From an uncultured Variovorax sp. (lineage in GTDB: Bacteria > Pseudomonadota > Gammaproteobacteria > Burkholderiales > Burkholderiaceae): a stretch of DNA of 5,812 nucleotides. The DNA lies in the NCBI GenBank assembly GCA_946478645.1, contig CAMLCW010000330.1:1-5812 (forward strand), written 5' to 3'. The notes below the pieces were generated by a model. That model was given only the letters and a program-made list of their open reading frames with translations, did not search any database and was not told where the DNA came from. This document shows positions 1-5,812 of the stretch, in pieces (the first letter of the stretch is position 1; each line of letters starts with the position of its first letter). The position numbers and the translations under genes are program-made.

Positions 1-321
1 CTGATGCAGCCGATCCACCTGTACCTGGGCGTGCGTTCCGACGCGGACGTGTACGGCCTCGCCGAACTGCGCGCGCTGCAGGCGCGGCATCCGGGGCTGA
101 ATGTGCACGTGGTGGTCGTCACCGGTCCGGCGCGCGAAGGCCAGCGCCTGGGCCTGATCACCGACGCCATCCGCGCCGATTGGCCCGGCGGCTTCGAGGG
201 CTGGCGCGCCTACCTCTGCGGCTCGCCGCCGATGGTCGAGGCCGTGACGCAGCTCGTGCGCAGCCGCGGGCTCGCGCCCGAGCAGATCCACGCCGACGCC
301 TTCTACCTGCAAGGCACCTGA
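1..321 (+). CDS. nagAa: Oxygenase electron-transfer reductase, C-terminal part (NagAa-like), 5'-truncated by window edge
   Basis: This is the last third of a flavin- and [2Fe-2S]-containing reductase that passes electrons from NAD(P)H to a Rieske ferredoxin serving a ring-hydroxylating oxygenase. The reading frame is open from base 1, so the start lies upstream; the ATG at 4 is an internal Met, not the start. The visible 106 residues match the NAD-binding lobe of the ferredoxin-NADP reductase fold: a beta strand ending in LYLGVR (about 7-12), a hydrophobic VHVVVV strand, then the YLCGSPPMV loop (71-79), which is the usual C-G-x-P-P-M nucleotide-binding signature. It ends in IHADAFY, a typical close for this family. 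Full-length relatives are about 330 residues, so the N-terminal ferredoxin and FAD domains must lie before the window. Only 26 nt separate it from the oxygenase gene, which supports a shared transcript. The NagAa name rests on context with NagG/NagH-like genes; the fold is more certain than the name. Confidence 0.85.
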   Translation: MMQPIHLYLGVRSDADVYGLAELRALQARHPGLNVHVVVVTGPAREGQRLGLITDAIRADWPGGFEGWRAYLCGSPPMVEAVTQLVRSRGLAPEQIHADAFYLQGT

Positions 322-333
322 ACAACTCGAACG

Positions 334-340
334 AAAGGAG
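334..340 (+). promoter_or_regulatory. Ribosome binding site of nagG
   Basis: AAAGGAG lies 7 nt before the ATG at 348. It is the clearest Shine-Dalgarno sequence in the window. It fixes the nagG start at 348, ruling out the longer in-frame reading that begins at 180 inside the reductase gene. Confidence 0.85.
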
Positions 341-347
341 ACCCGCG

Positions 348-1610
348 ATGACGACGACACAGAACGTGTTCCCCATCGAACTCGCATGGGAGAGCGACAA
401 GACCAGCCGCATCCCGTTCATGGCCTACACCGACGAGGCGCTGCACAAGAAGGAGCTGCAGCGCTTCTTCTACGAGAAGCACTGGTGCTACGTGGGCCTC
501 GAAGCCGAGATCCCGAACCCGGGCGACTTCAAGCGCACCGCGATCGGCGAGCGCTCGGTGGTCATGGCGCGCGACGAGGCCGGTGAGATCCATGTGTTCG
601 AGAACGTCTGCGCGCACCGCGGCATGCAGTTCTGCCGCGAGCGCCATGGCAACCGCAAGGAGTTCGTCTGCCCCTACCACCAGTGGAACTACACGCTCAA
701 AGGCGACCTGCAGGGCGTGCCGTTCCGGCGCGGCGTGAAGCAGGACGGCAAGGTCCACGGCGGCATGCCGGCCGACTTCAAGACCGAGGACCACGGCCTG
801 ACCAAGCTCAAGGTCGCGTCACGCGGCGGGGTGGTGTTTGCGTCGTTCGACCACGGCATCGAATCGTTCGAGGATTTTCTCGGCCCCGACATCCTGCATT
901 ACTTCGACCGCCTGTTCGACGGCCGCAAGCTCACCATCCTCGGCTACAGCCGCCAGCGCATCCCGGGCAACTGGAAGCTGATGCAGGAGAACATCAAGGA
1001 CCCGTACCACCCGGGCCTGCTGCACACCTGGTTTGTCACCTTCGGGCTCTGGCGCGCCGACAACAAGTCCGAGCTCAAGATGGATGCGCACGGCCGCCAT
1101 GCCGCGATGATTTCCACACGCGGCAGCGCGGGCAAGGCGGCGCAGGTCACGCAGGTGTCGAGCTTCAAGGAAAGCATGCAGCTCAAGGACCCGCGCTTCC
1201 TCGACATCGTGCCCGAGCCCTGGTGGGGCGGGCCGACCGCCGTGATGATGACGCTGTTCCCGAGCCTGATCCTGCAGCAGCAGGTCAACAGCGTGTCGAC
1301 GCGCCACATCCAGCCCGTGGGCCACGATGCCTTCGACTTCGTCTGGACGCATTTCGGCTTCGAGGACGACACCGCCGAGATGACCCAGCGGCGCCTGCGC
1401 CAGGCCAACCTGTTCGGCCCGGCGGGCTTCGTGTCGGCCGACGATGGCGAGGTGATCGAGTTCTCGCAGGAAGGGTTCGCGCAGAAGCCGTTCCACCGCA
1501 CGCTCGCGGAACTCGGCGGGCGCGAGGTAGCGAACACCGACCACATGGTGACCGAGACGCTGATCCGCGGCATGTACCGCTACTGGCGCGACGTGATGGA
1601 GGCGGCATGA
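348..1610 (+). CDS. nagG: Salicylate 5-hydroxylase, large (alpha) oxygenase subunit
   Basis: This is the catalytic subunit of a three-component Rieske non-heme-iron oxygenase, expected to hydroxylate salicylate at C5 to gentisate in the cytoplasm. The protein has 420 residues, the usual size for NagG (about 420). The N-terminal Rieske domain carries C88-x-H90-x17-C108-x2-H111, the [2Fe-2S] ligands. The catalytic domain has D218-x2-H221-x4-H226 within [12 protein letters not shown], giving the two iron His ligands and the Asp that bridges electron transfer between subunits. The third iron ligand is probably one of D365/D366 in [11 protein letters not shown]. Stretches such as [35 protein letters not shown] and the C-terminal [17 protein letters not shown] match my recollection of NagG from Ralstonia sp. 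U2 closely. The close relative AndAc (anthranilate 1,2-dioxygenase) shares many of these, so anthranilate is the main alternative substrate. The start is set by a strong RBS. The stop overlaps the next gene by 4 nt (ATGA), so the two subunits are translationally coupled. Confidence 0.9.
   Translation: MTTTQNVFPIELAWESDKTSRIPFMAYTDEALHKKELQRFFYEKHWCYVGLEAEIPNPGDFKRTAIGERSVVMARDEAGEIHVFENVCAHRGMQFCRERHGNRKEFVCPYHQWNYTLKGDLQGVPFRRGVKQDGKVHGGMPADFKTEDHGLTKLKVASRGGVVFASFDHGIESFEDFLGPDILHYFDRLFDGRKLTILGYSRQRIPGNWKLMQENIKDPYHPGLLHTWFVTFGLWRADNKSELKMDAHGRHAAMISTRGSAGKAAQVTQVSSFKESMQLKDPRFLDIVPEPWWGGPTAVMMTLFPSLILQQQVNSVSTRHIQPVGHDAFDFVWTHFGFEDDTAEMTQRRLRQANLFGPAGFVSADDGEVIEFSQEGFAQKPFHRTLAELGGREVANTDHMVTETLIRGMYRYWRDVMEAA
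1598..1602 (+). promoter_or_regulatory. Ribosome binding site of nagH, inside the nagG 3' end
   Basis: GGAGG sits 4 nt before the ATG at 1607, within the last codons of nagG. The spacing is short but usable, and the ATGA overlap means ribosomes ending nagG can restart on nagH. Confidence 0.6.
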
Positions 1611-2092
1611 CGAAGAAGCTCGACGCCGACGCCTACCTCGAATTGGCCGGCCTTTACGCGGCCTACGCCCATGCGGTCGATTCGGGCGAATGGGACCTGT
1701 GGCCCGCGTTCTTCATTGATGAATGCAGCTACCGGCTGCAGCCGCGCGAGAACCATGCGCGCGGCCTGCCGCTGGCCACGCTGTCGTTCGAGAGCCGCGG
1801 CATGCTCGAGGACCGCGTCTACGGCATCAAGGAAACGCTGTTCCACGATCCGTACTACCAGCGGCACGTGGTCGGTCTGCCGGTGGTGCACCGGGTCGAC
1901 GACGATGGCGCGATCCACAGCGAGGCCAACTACGCGGTCTTTCGCACCAAGCTCGACGGGCCCTCGACCGTGTTCAACGTGGGGCGCTACATCGACAAGG
2001 TGGTCGCCACGCCCGAGGGCCTCAAGTTCGCGTCGCGCCTGTGCGTGTTCGACAGCGAAATGATCCCGAATTCCATCATCTATCCGATCTGA
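1607..2092 (+). CDS. nagH: Salicylate 5-hydroxylase, small (beta) oxygenase subunit
   Basis: This is the structural beta subunit of the oxygenase, which packs with NagG (typically as an alpha3beta3 hexamer) and binds no metal. The protein has 161 residues, typical of NagH/AndAd. It fits the ring-hydroxylating-dioxygenase beta family (a cone-shaped NTF2/SnoaL-like fold): an N-terminal helix [22 protein letters not shown] (about 11-32), then [10 protein letters not shown] (40-49), the central [10 protein letters not shown] (65-74) followed by [11 protein letters not shown] (80-90), and a C-terminal beta region [19 protein letters not shown]. The RxG-like strand [10 protein letters not shown] (123-132) is also typical. 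It overlaps nagG by 4 nt and is followed after 3 nt by the chorismate-mutase-like gene. Assignment to salicylate rather than anthranilate depends on the partner subunit. Confidence 0.88.
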   Translation: MTKKLDADAYLELAGLYAAYAHAVDSGEWDLWPAFFIDECSYRLQPRENHARGLPLATLSFESRGMLEDRVYGIKETLFHDPYYQRHVVGLPVVHRVDDDGAIHSEANYAVFRTKLDGPSTVFNVGRYIDKVVATPEGLKFASRLCVFDSEMIPNSIIYPI

Positions 2093-2095
2093 ACC

Positions 2096-2467
2096 ATGAC
2101 CGAGAAAAAAGAACCCGACACCCGCGGTGCGCCGCTCAGGCGCTTTGTCGACCCCGATTACCGGCCCCTGTGCGCCACGCTGGCCGAGGTGCGCCAGAAC
2201 ATCGACGCGCTCGACCGCAAGATCGTCGCGCTGCTGGCCGAACGCGGCCGCTACGTGAAGGACGCCGCGCGCTTCAAGCGCGATGCCTTCCAGGTCTCGG
2301 CGCCGCAGCGCCAGCAAGAGGTGATCGACAAGGTGCGCGCGCTGGCCGAAGAGGCGGGCGCTTACCCCGAGGTGGTCGAGGCCGCCTACCGCGCGTTGAT
2401 CGCGGGCTTCATCGCGCGCGAGCAACAGGACCATCAGGGCATGGTCGACGTGGAGGCGCAGCCATGA
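2096..2467 (+). CDS. Chorismate mutase type II (AroQ) / isochorismate pyruvate lyase (PchB)-like protein
   Basis: This 123-residue protein of the all-helical AroQ fold acts, if active, on chorismate (to prephenate) or isochorismate (to salicylate plus pyruvate). The core starts near residue 29 with LAEVRQNIDALDRKIVALLA. By ungapped comparison with PchB as I recall it, R33, R50 and K61 (in ARFKRD) match PchB R14, R31 and K42, the substrate-binding residues. The PchB Q90 position is Glu109, next to Gln110; a Glu here is known in yeast chorismate mutase, so activity is not excluded. A roughly 19-residue polar N-terminal extension (before PDYRPLCATL) is longer than in PchB. No signal peptide is seen, so it should be cytoplasmic, unlike secreted AroQ mutases. 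There is no clear Shine-Dalgarno; it starts 3 nt after the nagH stop and is probably translated by coupling. It overlaps the next gene by ATGA. Family call is firm; lyase versus mutase is open. Confidence 0.8.
   Translation: MTEKKEPDTRGAPLRRFVDPDYRPLCATLAEVRQNIDALDRKIVALLAERGRYVKDAARFKRDAFQVSAPQRQQEVIDKVRALAEEAGAYPEVVEAAYRALIAGFIAREQQDHQGMVDVEAQP
2452..2456 (+). promoter_or_regulatory. Ribosome binding site of the Bug/TctC-family gene
   Basis: GGAGG lies 7 nt before the ATG at 2464, inside the 3' end of the chorismate-mutase-like gene. It supports the start that gives a proper signal peptide rather than the longer in-frame reading from 1723. Confidence 0.7.
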
Positions 2468-3435
2468 AGCACCTTCGCCTCGCCGCCGTCTTCACCGGCC
2501 TCGCGCTGGCCGCCGCCGCGCACGCCCAACAGGGCTGGCCGCAGCGCCCCGTGCGCATCGTGGTGCCGTTCGCGGCCGGCTCGTCGCCCGACATCCTCGC
2601 GCGCATCGTCAACGACAAGCTCGCGGCACGCATCGGGCAGCCGCTGATCGTGGAAAACAAGCCCGGCGCGGGCGGCAATTCGGGCACCGATTCCGTCAGC
2701 AAGGCGCAGCCCGACGGCTACACCTTCTTGCTGTCGGTGAACGCGCCGCTGGTCTACAACACGGTGCTTTTCAAGAACCTGCCGTACGACCCGTTCAAGG
2801 ACCTGGTGCCGGTCTCGCTCGCGGCCACCACGCCCAACGTGTGCGCGGTGTCCAACGCGATGAACGTCGATTCGGTCAAGGGCTGGCTCGCCGCCATGAA
2901 GGCGAACCCGGGCAAGTACAACTTCGCATCGACGGGCAATGGATCGATCTCGCACCTGGGCGTGGAACTCGTCAAGGCCAGGACGCAGTCGTTCGCGGTG
3001 CACATTCCCTACGCCTCGTCGGGGCAGGCCGTCACCGCGATCATCCAGGGCGACGTGCACTACGCCTGCCTGCCGCCGGTCACCGTGATGCCGCAGGCCA
3101 AGGCCGGCCGGCTCAAGGCACTGGCCGTCACCTCGGCGGAGCGCTCGGCGCTGCTGCCCGAGCTGCCGACCTTGCGCGAATCGGGCATTCCCGACATCCA
3201 GGCCGTGCCGTGGTTCGCCTACATGGCGCCCAAGGGCACGCCGAGCGACGTGGTGCAGCGCATGAGCCGCGAGATCGCCGCGGTGCTCAAAGACCCCGAG
3301 ACGCAGCAGCGCCTGCAGACCGCGTATTTCGACCCGGTGGGCAGCACGCCCGAGGCGCTGGCCAAGTTCATGGCCGACGAGCTCGCGCGTTGGAAGCCGG
3401 TGATCGAACGTGCCGGCCTCAAGCCCGACAACTGA
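2464..3435 (+). CDS. Periplasmic substrate-binding protein, tripartite tricarboxylate transporter receptor (Bug/TctC) family
   Basis: This 323-residue exported solute receptor has the normal length for the Bug family. Residues 1-21 are a Sec signal peptide: KHLR, a hydrophobic Ala/Leu stretch, then AHA before QQ, with likely cleavage after A21. There is no lipobox Cys. Family features in order: [18 protein letters not shown] (30-47), the first ligand-loop region; [23 protein letters not shown] (66-87), strongly diagnostic; [15 protein letters not shown] (152-166); [19 protein letters not shown] (180-198); and the tail with [10 protein letters not shown] and [11 protein letters not shown]. Bug proteins bind carboxylates, often aromatic acids (TphC binds terephthalate), between two lobes. 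Sitting inside a salicylate operon, it plausibly captures salicylate or a related aromatic acid; this is inference. No TctA or TctB membrane partner is present in the window, so it would rely on a transporter encoded elsewhere or act as a sensor. Two Cys (127, 202) remain in the mature protein. Confidence 0.9.
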   Translation: MKHLRLAAVFTGLALAAAAHAQQGWPQRPVRIVVPFAAGSSPDILARIVNDKLAARIGQPLIVENKPGAGGNSGTDSVSKAQPDGYTFLLSVNAPLVYNTVLFKNLPYDPFKDLVPVSLAATTPNVCAVSNAMNVDSVKGWLAAMKANPGKYNFASTGNGSISHLGVELVKARTQSFAVHIPYASSGQAVTAIIQGDVHYACLPPVTVMPQAKAGRLKALAVTSAERSALLPELPTLRESGIPDIQAVPWFAYMAPKGTPSDVVQRMSREIAAVLKDPETQQRLQTAYFDPVGSTPEALAKFMADELARWKPVIERAGLKPDN

Positions 3436-3454
3436 CCGAGCCAGCAACGACCAC

Positions 3455-3781
3455 ATGAACACCACAACCACCAACTGGGTCGACGCCGCGGCGGTCGACG
3501 ACGTTCCGGCCGACGACGTGATCGGCATCGAGGTGCAGGGGCGCGACATCGCGCTCTACGGCACCGACGACGGCATCCATGCCACCGACAACATCTGCAC
3601 CCACGGCCATGCGCGGCTGTGCGACGGCTTTCTCGAAGGCCACGAGATCGAATGTCCGCTGCACCAGGGTCGCTTCGACGTGCGCAGCGGCAAGGCGATG
3701 TGCGCGCCGCTCACCGAGGACCTGCGCAGCTACCCGGTGAAGATCGAGGGCGGGCGGGTGTACCTGGCGCTCGACGCCTGA
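3455..3781 (+). CDS. nagAb: Rieske-type [2Fe-2S] ferredoxin of the oxygenase (NagAb-like)
   Basis: This small soluble electron carrier shuttles electrons from the reductase to the NagG Rieske centre. The protein has 108 residues, matching naphthalene/salicylate oxygenase ferredoxins (about 104-108). The cluster motif is C48-x-H50-x16-C67-x2-H70, in [13 protein letters not shown] and [14 protein letters not shown]. The rest of the typical fold follows: [24 protein letters not shown]. The start at 3455 is chosen because it gives the family's usual N-terminus ([18 protein letters not shown]); an in-frame ATG at 3410 would add 15 residues overlapping the binding-protein gene. No good Shine-Dalgarno is visible before 3455. 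The gene lies 19 nt after the binding-protein gene and ends the operon, with a convergent gene 9 bp beyond. In the U2 nag cluster this gene directly follows nagH; here about 1.36 kb holding two other genes separates them. Confidence 0.9.
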   Translation: MNTTTTNWVDAAAVDDVPADDVIGIEVQGRDIALYGTDDGIHATDNICTHGHARLCDGFLEGHEIECPLHQGRFDVRSGKAMCAPLTEDLRSYPVKIEGGRVYLALDA

Positions 3782-3790
3782 GCCGCGTCG

Positions 3791-4864
3791 TCAGCGCTGC
3801 GCGACGGCAGCAACCACGTCGCGCGCGAGCGACGCGATCGTCAGCGGCGCGCAGCCCTCGGCGTTGTTGCTGACCGTGACGTAGGCGCGCTGGCCCGCAC
3901 CGGTGGTGCCGGCGATCACCTTCGCGAGCGCCGCACGCGTTTCGGGATCGGGATCGACGATGCGGTCGAACGGACCGTAGAGCTTCTCGGCGTCTTCGTA
4001 GCCGAAGCGCCCGTGCCGGCGGTGCAGGTTCCAGCGGCACACCAGCGGCCCGGGCCAGAGTGCGCGCAGCATCGGCAGCTGTTCCTCGATCGGCGGCATC
4101 TTGGCGTGCAGGCCCATGCAGAAAGTCGCGCCCACGCTGCGCAGCATGGCCGCGAACGCGGGCGAGAGCAGTTGCGGGTCGCGCACCTCGACCGCGACCA
4201 CGGCATCGGGCGCGGTGGGCGCAAGGGCCGGCAGCGCCGCGAGCATCGCCGCCAGGCGCGCCAGCAGCGCAGGCATGTCGGCCAGCAGGTGCGAAGGAAT
4301 CGGGCTCAGCTGGAACACCAGCGCGCCGATGCGATGGCCCAGGCCTTCGAGCGCGGGCTGCACGAACTCCTGCACCGCGAGCTCGCTGTTCAGGAACACC
4401 GGGTTGGCCTGCGTGCCGCGGCCGCTTTCGTCGCGCACCGTGGCATCGGTCACGAGGCTCGGTGCCTTCACCACGAAGCGGAAGTCGTCGGGCACCATGG
4501 CCGCATAGCGCGCGTACTGGCTCGCGGTGAGCGCGCGGTAGAAGTTGCGGTCCAGGCTCACGGTGCGAAAGAGCGGATGCTGCGCCAGCGCCGCGAGCCC
4601 GTTCTTCGAGAGCGCCGATTCGGCGTAGTCGCCGTCCCATACCAGGTTCGCCCAGCCCGGATAGCTCCATGACGAGGTGCCGAGCCGCAAGGCCGGCGGC
4701 AGCGCGGAAGCCAACGCGACCAGCGCCGGATCGGTGGGCGCGGGAGCCACCGTGCCGCCGCGCGATTTCTTCTTCGCCGGCGGCTCGGCTTGTTGCGGGG
4801 CTGCGGCGGTCGCCTCGGGCGGGCGCGCGAGATCGGGAAAGAGGGGGTCCTGCAGTTCGGTCAT
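3791..4864 (-). CDS. DUF72 (YecE-like) family protein
   Basis: This is a 357-residue protein of the DUF72 family, a TIM-barrel-like fold of unknown biochemical role. Supporting motifs: LRLGTSSWSYPGW (59-71), the classic first strand; TVSLDRNFYRALTASQYARYAAMVPDDFRFVVKAP (101-135), holding the N-F-Y and F-x-F-x-V-K-A-P signatures; VAVEVRDPQLLSPAF (223-237); LVCRWNLHRRHGRFGYEDAE (274-293); and the C-terminal YVTVSNNAEGCAPLTI (328-343). The start at 4864 (MTELQDPLFPDLARPP) is chosen because it leaves room for a divergent promoter; an in-frame ATG at 4969 would run through the neighbouring kinase gene. The first 58 or so residues are a Pro/Ala-rich, probably disordered extension containing KKKSRGG, absent from E. 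coli YecE (about 270 residues). It converges on the salicylate operon and diverges from the kinase, so a functional tie to either is not indicated. Confidence 0.85.
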   Translation of the reverse strand: MTELQDPLFPDLARPPEATAAAPQQAEPPAKKKSRGGTVAPAPTDPALVALASALPPALRLGTSSWSYPGWANLVWDGDYAESALSKNGLAALAQHPLFRTVSLDRNFYRALTASQYARYAAMVPDDFRFVVKAPSLVTDATVRDESGRGTQANPVFLNSELAVQEFVQPALEGLGHRIGALVFQLSPIPSHLLADMPALLARLAAMLAALPALAPTAPDAVVAVEVRDPQLLSPAFAAMLRSVGATFCMGLHAKMPPIEEQLPMLRALWPGPLVCRWNLHRRHGRFGYEDAEKLYGPFDRIVDPDPETRAALAKVIAGTTGAGQRAYVTVSNNAEGCAPLTIASLARDVVAAVAQR

Positions 4865-4876
4865 TTCTGGGCCCGC

Positions 4877-4882
4877 ATTCTC
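4877..4882 (-). promoter_or_regulatory. Possible -10 element for the DUF72 gene
   Basis: Read on the minus strand, this is GAGAAT, a 4/6 match to TATAAT that ends 12 nt before the ATG at 4864. It would give a leader of only about 6 nt. No -35 hexamer is recognisable at the usual spacing, so this is weak. Confidence 0.25.
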
Positions 4883-4913
4883 GGCGACGCGGGGCCGCCC
4901 CCGCCGCGCCGGG

Positions 4914-4919
4914 CACAAT
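4914..4919 (+). promoter_or_regulatory. Possible -10 element for the histidine kinase gene
   Basis: CACAAT is a 4/6 match to TATAAT and stands out as an AT-containing hexamer in a very GC-rich spacer. It ends 7 nt before the ATG at 4927, so transcription would begin at or next to the start codon. No Shine-Dalgarno lies between them. No -35 hexamer is evident. Confidence 0.35.
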
Positions 4920-4926
4920 CCGCGCC

Positions 4927-5812
4927 ATGAAACAGTGGTTGCGCACACGGGGTGGCTGGTGGCTGGCATGGCTGGCGCTCACAGCCGTGGGCGCGGTGTG
5001 GCTGGCGCGCGCCGAACTCGCGCAACTGCAGCAGGATTTCGAGACCGATGCCCGCATTGCGCACCGGCTCCTGAGCCAGCAGATGGTGCAGTACGACGCC
5101 GTGCTCGCGACGCTCGCGCTGCTGGAGCCCGGCGCCGACGCCGGCCAACCCGAGCAGCGGCTGCCGTCGGTGTATTCGTCGATCCTGCGGGTGCAGCGCC
5201 GCATGCGCGACGCGCCCTGGCCCGACACAAGCGAGGCCGAGGCACTGGCGGCCGCCGAGGCCCGCTCACGCAGCACGCGCCACGCCGAACTGGCCTCGCT
5301 GGCCCTCGCCGACGGCCGCTACCTGCTCGTGGTGGGCGCGACGCCGTTCAGCTATGCGCTCGAGATCGACCTGGCCGGCTCGGTGCCGTGGCATGACTGG
5401 CCGATGAAGCCGCAGGCGAGCCCGGTGCGCCTGAGCCTCCAGCACGCAGGCCAGCAACTGGTGCTGCAGCCCGGCAAGCCGGCCGCCAACGGCTGGCGTT
5501 TCGGTCTTTCGAAAGCGCTCGCCTCGCCGAGCCAGCCATTCCTGATGGTGGCCGAGCGCCAGGTCGGCTGGGCCGAGCTGCCGTGGCGCCGCATGGCCGG
5601 CTGGGCCGCCGCGGTGGCGCTGCTGCTCGCGGGCCTGTGGGCCGCACAGCGCCAGCGCATTGCGCGCCGCCGGGCCGAAGAGCTGCTGCGGCTCGGCCAG
5701 GTGGCGCGGCTCAATGCGCTCGGTGAACTCTCGGCCGGACTGGCGCACGAGCTCAACCAGCCGCTCACCGCGGTGCTGGCCAACACCCAGGCCGCGCGCC
5801 GCCTGCTCGACG
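4927..5812 (+). CDS. Membrane sensor histidine kinase, N-terminal part (3'-truncated by window edge)
   Basis: This is the first 295 residues of a two-component sensor kinase; the frame stays open to the end of the window. Residues 11-27 (WWLAWLALTAVGAVWLA) form the first membrane segment, and 224-240 (AGWAAAVALLLAGLWAA) the second. Between them lie about 195 residues that should form a periplasmic sensor region, with no sensor family I can name. A basic stretch QRQRIARRRAEELL follows, then the phospho-acceptor (HisKA) box LGELSAGLAHELNQPLTAVL with His274. The H-E-L-N-Q-P-L form is that of FixL/DctB-like kinases, often paired with a FixJ- or DctD-type regulator. The ATP-binding HATPase domain and any partner regulator must lie beyond the window. 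The ATG at 4927 fits the first membrane segment well. No ligand can be stated; proximity to the salicylate genes is suggestive only, with a reversed gene between them. Confidence 0.88.
   Translation, partial: MKQWLRTRGGWWLAWLALTAVGAVWLARAELAQLQQDFETDARIAHRLLSQQMVQYDAVLATLALLEPGADAGQPEQRLPSVYSSILRVQRRMRDAPWPDTSEAEALAAAEARSRSTRHAELASLALADGRYLLVVGATPFSYALEIDLAGSVPWHDWPMKPQASPVRLSLQHAGQQLVLQPGKPAANGWRFGLSKALASPSQPFLMVAERQVGWAELPWRRMAGWAAAVALLLAGLWAAQRQRIARRRAEELLRLGQVARLNALGELSAGLAHELNQPLTAVLANTQAARRLLD

Noticed and set aside
683..1606. Long + strand open frame running into nagH from upstream
   Set aside because: It is the out-of-frame reading of nagG. The real nagH start at 1607 has an RBS and gives the normal 161-residue subunit.
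2105..2111. AAAAAAG heptamer resembling the dnaX frameshift slippery site, near the start of the chorismate-mutase-like gene
   Set aside because: The codon phase is wrong: the run is read as AAA AAA GAA rather than A AAA AAG. The zero frame also gives a full-length family protein, so no frameshift is needed.
3410..3454. Alternative ferredoxin start at 3410 overlapping the receptor gene
   Set aside because: The added residues do not resemble the ferredoxin N-terminus, and the start at 3455 gives the usual family length.
2434..3549. A 371-codon minus-strand open frame opposite the Bug receptor gene
   Set aside because: Its composition is rich in Arg, His and Gly with no recognisable domain, while the opposite strand codes for a clear Bug protein with a signal peptide.
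3799..3824. Inverted repeat GCGCGAC / GTCGCGC near the convergent gene ends, considered as a terminator
   Set aside because: It lies inside the DUF72 coding 3' end, has a 12-nt loop and lacks a T run. Short GC-only repeats are common by chance here, so I call no terminator.
4871..4914. GCCCG ... CGGGC inverted pair and a GGGG/CCCC mini-hairpin in the divergent spacer, considered as an operator
   Set aside because: The arms are only 4-5 bp of pure G/C, which is expected by chance in this composition. No known operator pattern fits.
3711..5276. A 521-codon open frame on the minus strand spanning the DUF72 gene and the kinase start
   Set aside because: Its translation is Arg/Ala/Gly-rich with no family motif and is the out-of-frame reading of DUF72 plus antisense of the kinase. 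Long spurious frames are expected at this GC content.

Overview
The window is GC-rich throughout (about two thirds G+C by eye) and densely packed with genes. The gene content suggests a betaproteobacterium, most likely a Comamonadaceae member such as Variovorax or a relative. Three things point there: a Nag-type salicylate 5-hydroxylase system, a stand-alone 'Bug' family periplasmic binding protein (a family greatly expanded in Bordetella and Comamonadaceae), and very short, apparently near-leaderless upstream regions. The genus call is inference, not proof.

Region 1 (1-3781, + strand) is a tightly packed catabolic operon, open at its left end. In order it holds: the C-terminal third of an oxygenase reductase (NagAa-like); the Rieske/non-heme-iron oxygenase large subunit (NagG-like, 348-1610); the small subunit (NagH-like, 1607-2092); a small type II chorismate mutase / PchB-like protein (2096-2467); a periplasmic binding protein of the tripartite tricarboxylate transporter receptor (Bug/TctC) family (2464-3435); and the Rieske ferredoxin (NagAb-like, 3455-3781). 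Reductase, ferredoxin and oxygenase together form a complete electron chain NAD(P)H -> NagAa -> NagAb -> NagGH, expected to hydroxylate salicylate at C5 to give gentisate. The order resembles the nagAa-nagG-nagH-nagAb block of Ralstonia sp. U2, but here the chorismate-mutase-like gene and the Bug gene sit between nagH and the ferredoxin gene. Gaps inside the operon are 26 nt or less, and two junctions are ATGA overlaps.

Region 2 (3791-4864, - strand) is a DUF72/YecE-family gene that converges on the operon with only 9 bp between stop codons. Its role is unknown and it is probably not part of the pathway.

Region 3 (4927-end, + strand) is the N-terminal part of a membrane sensor histidine kinase, divergent from the DUF72 gene across a 62-bp spacer. 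It shows two membrane segments, a periplasmic sensor region and the phospho-acceptor His box, and runs off the window before the ATPase domain.

The most notable point is the PchB/chorismate-mutase-like gene embedded in a salicylate-consuming operon. Its fold family includes the enzyme that makes salicylate from isochorismate, so the operon may join a salicylate-forming (or chorismate-handling) step to salicylate hydroxylation. This is a hypothesis. No RNA genes, CRISPR arrays, insertion sequences or long repeats were seen.
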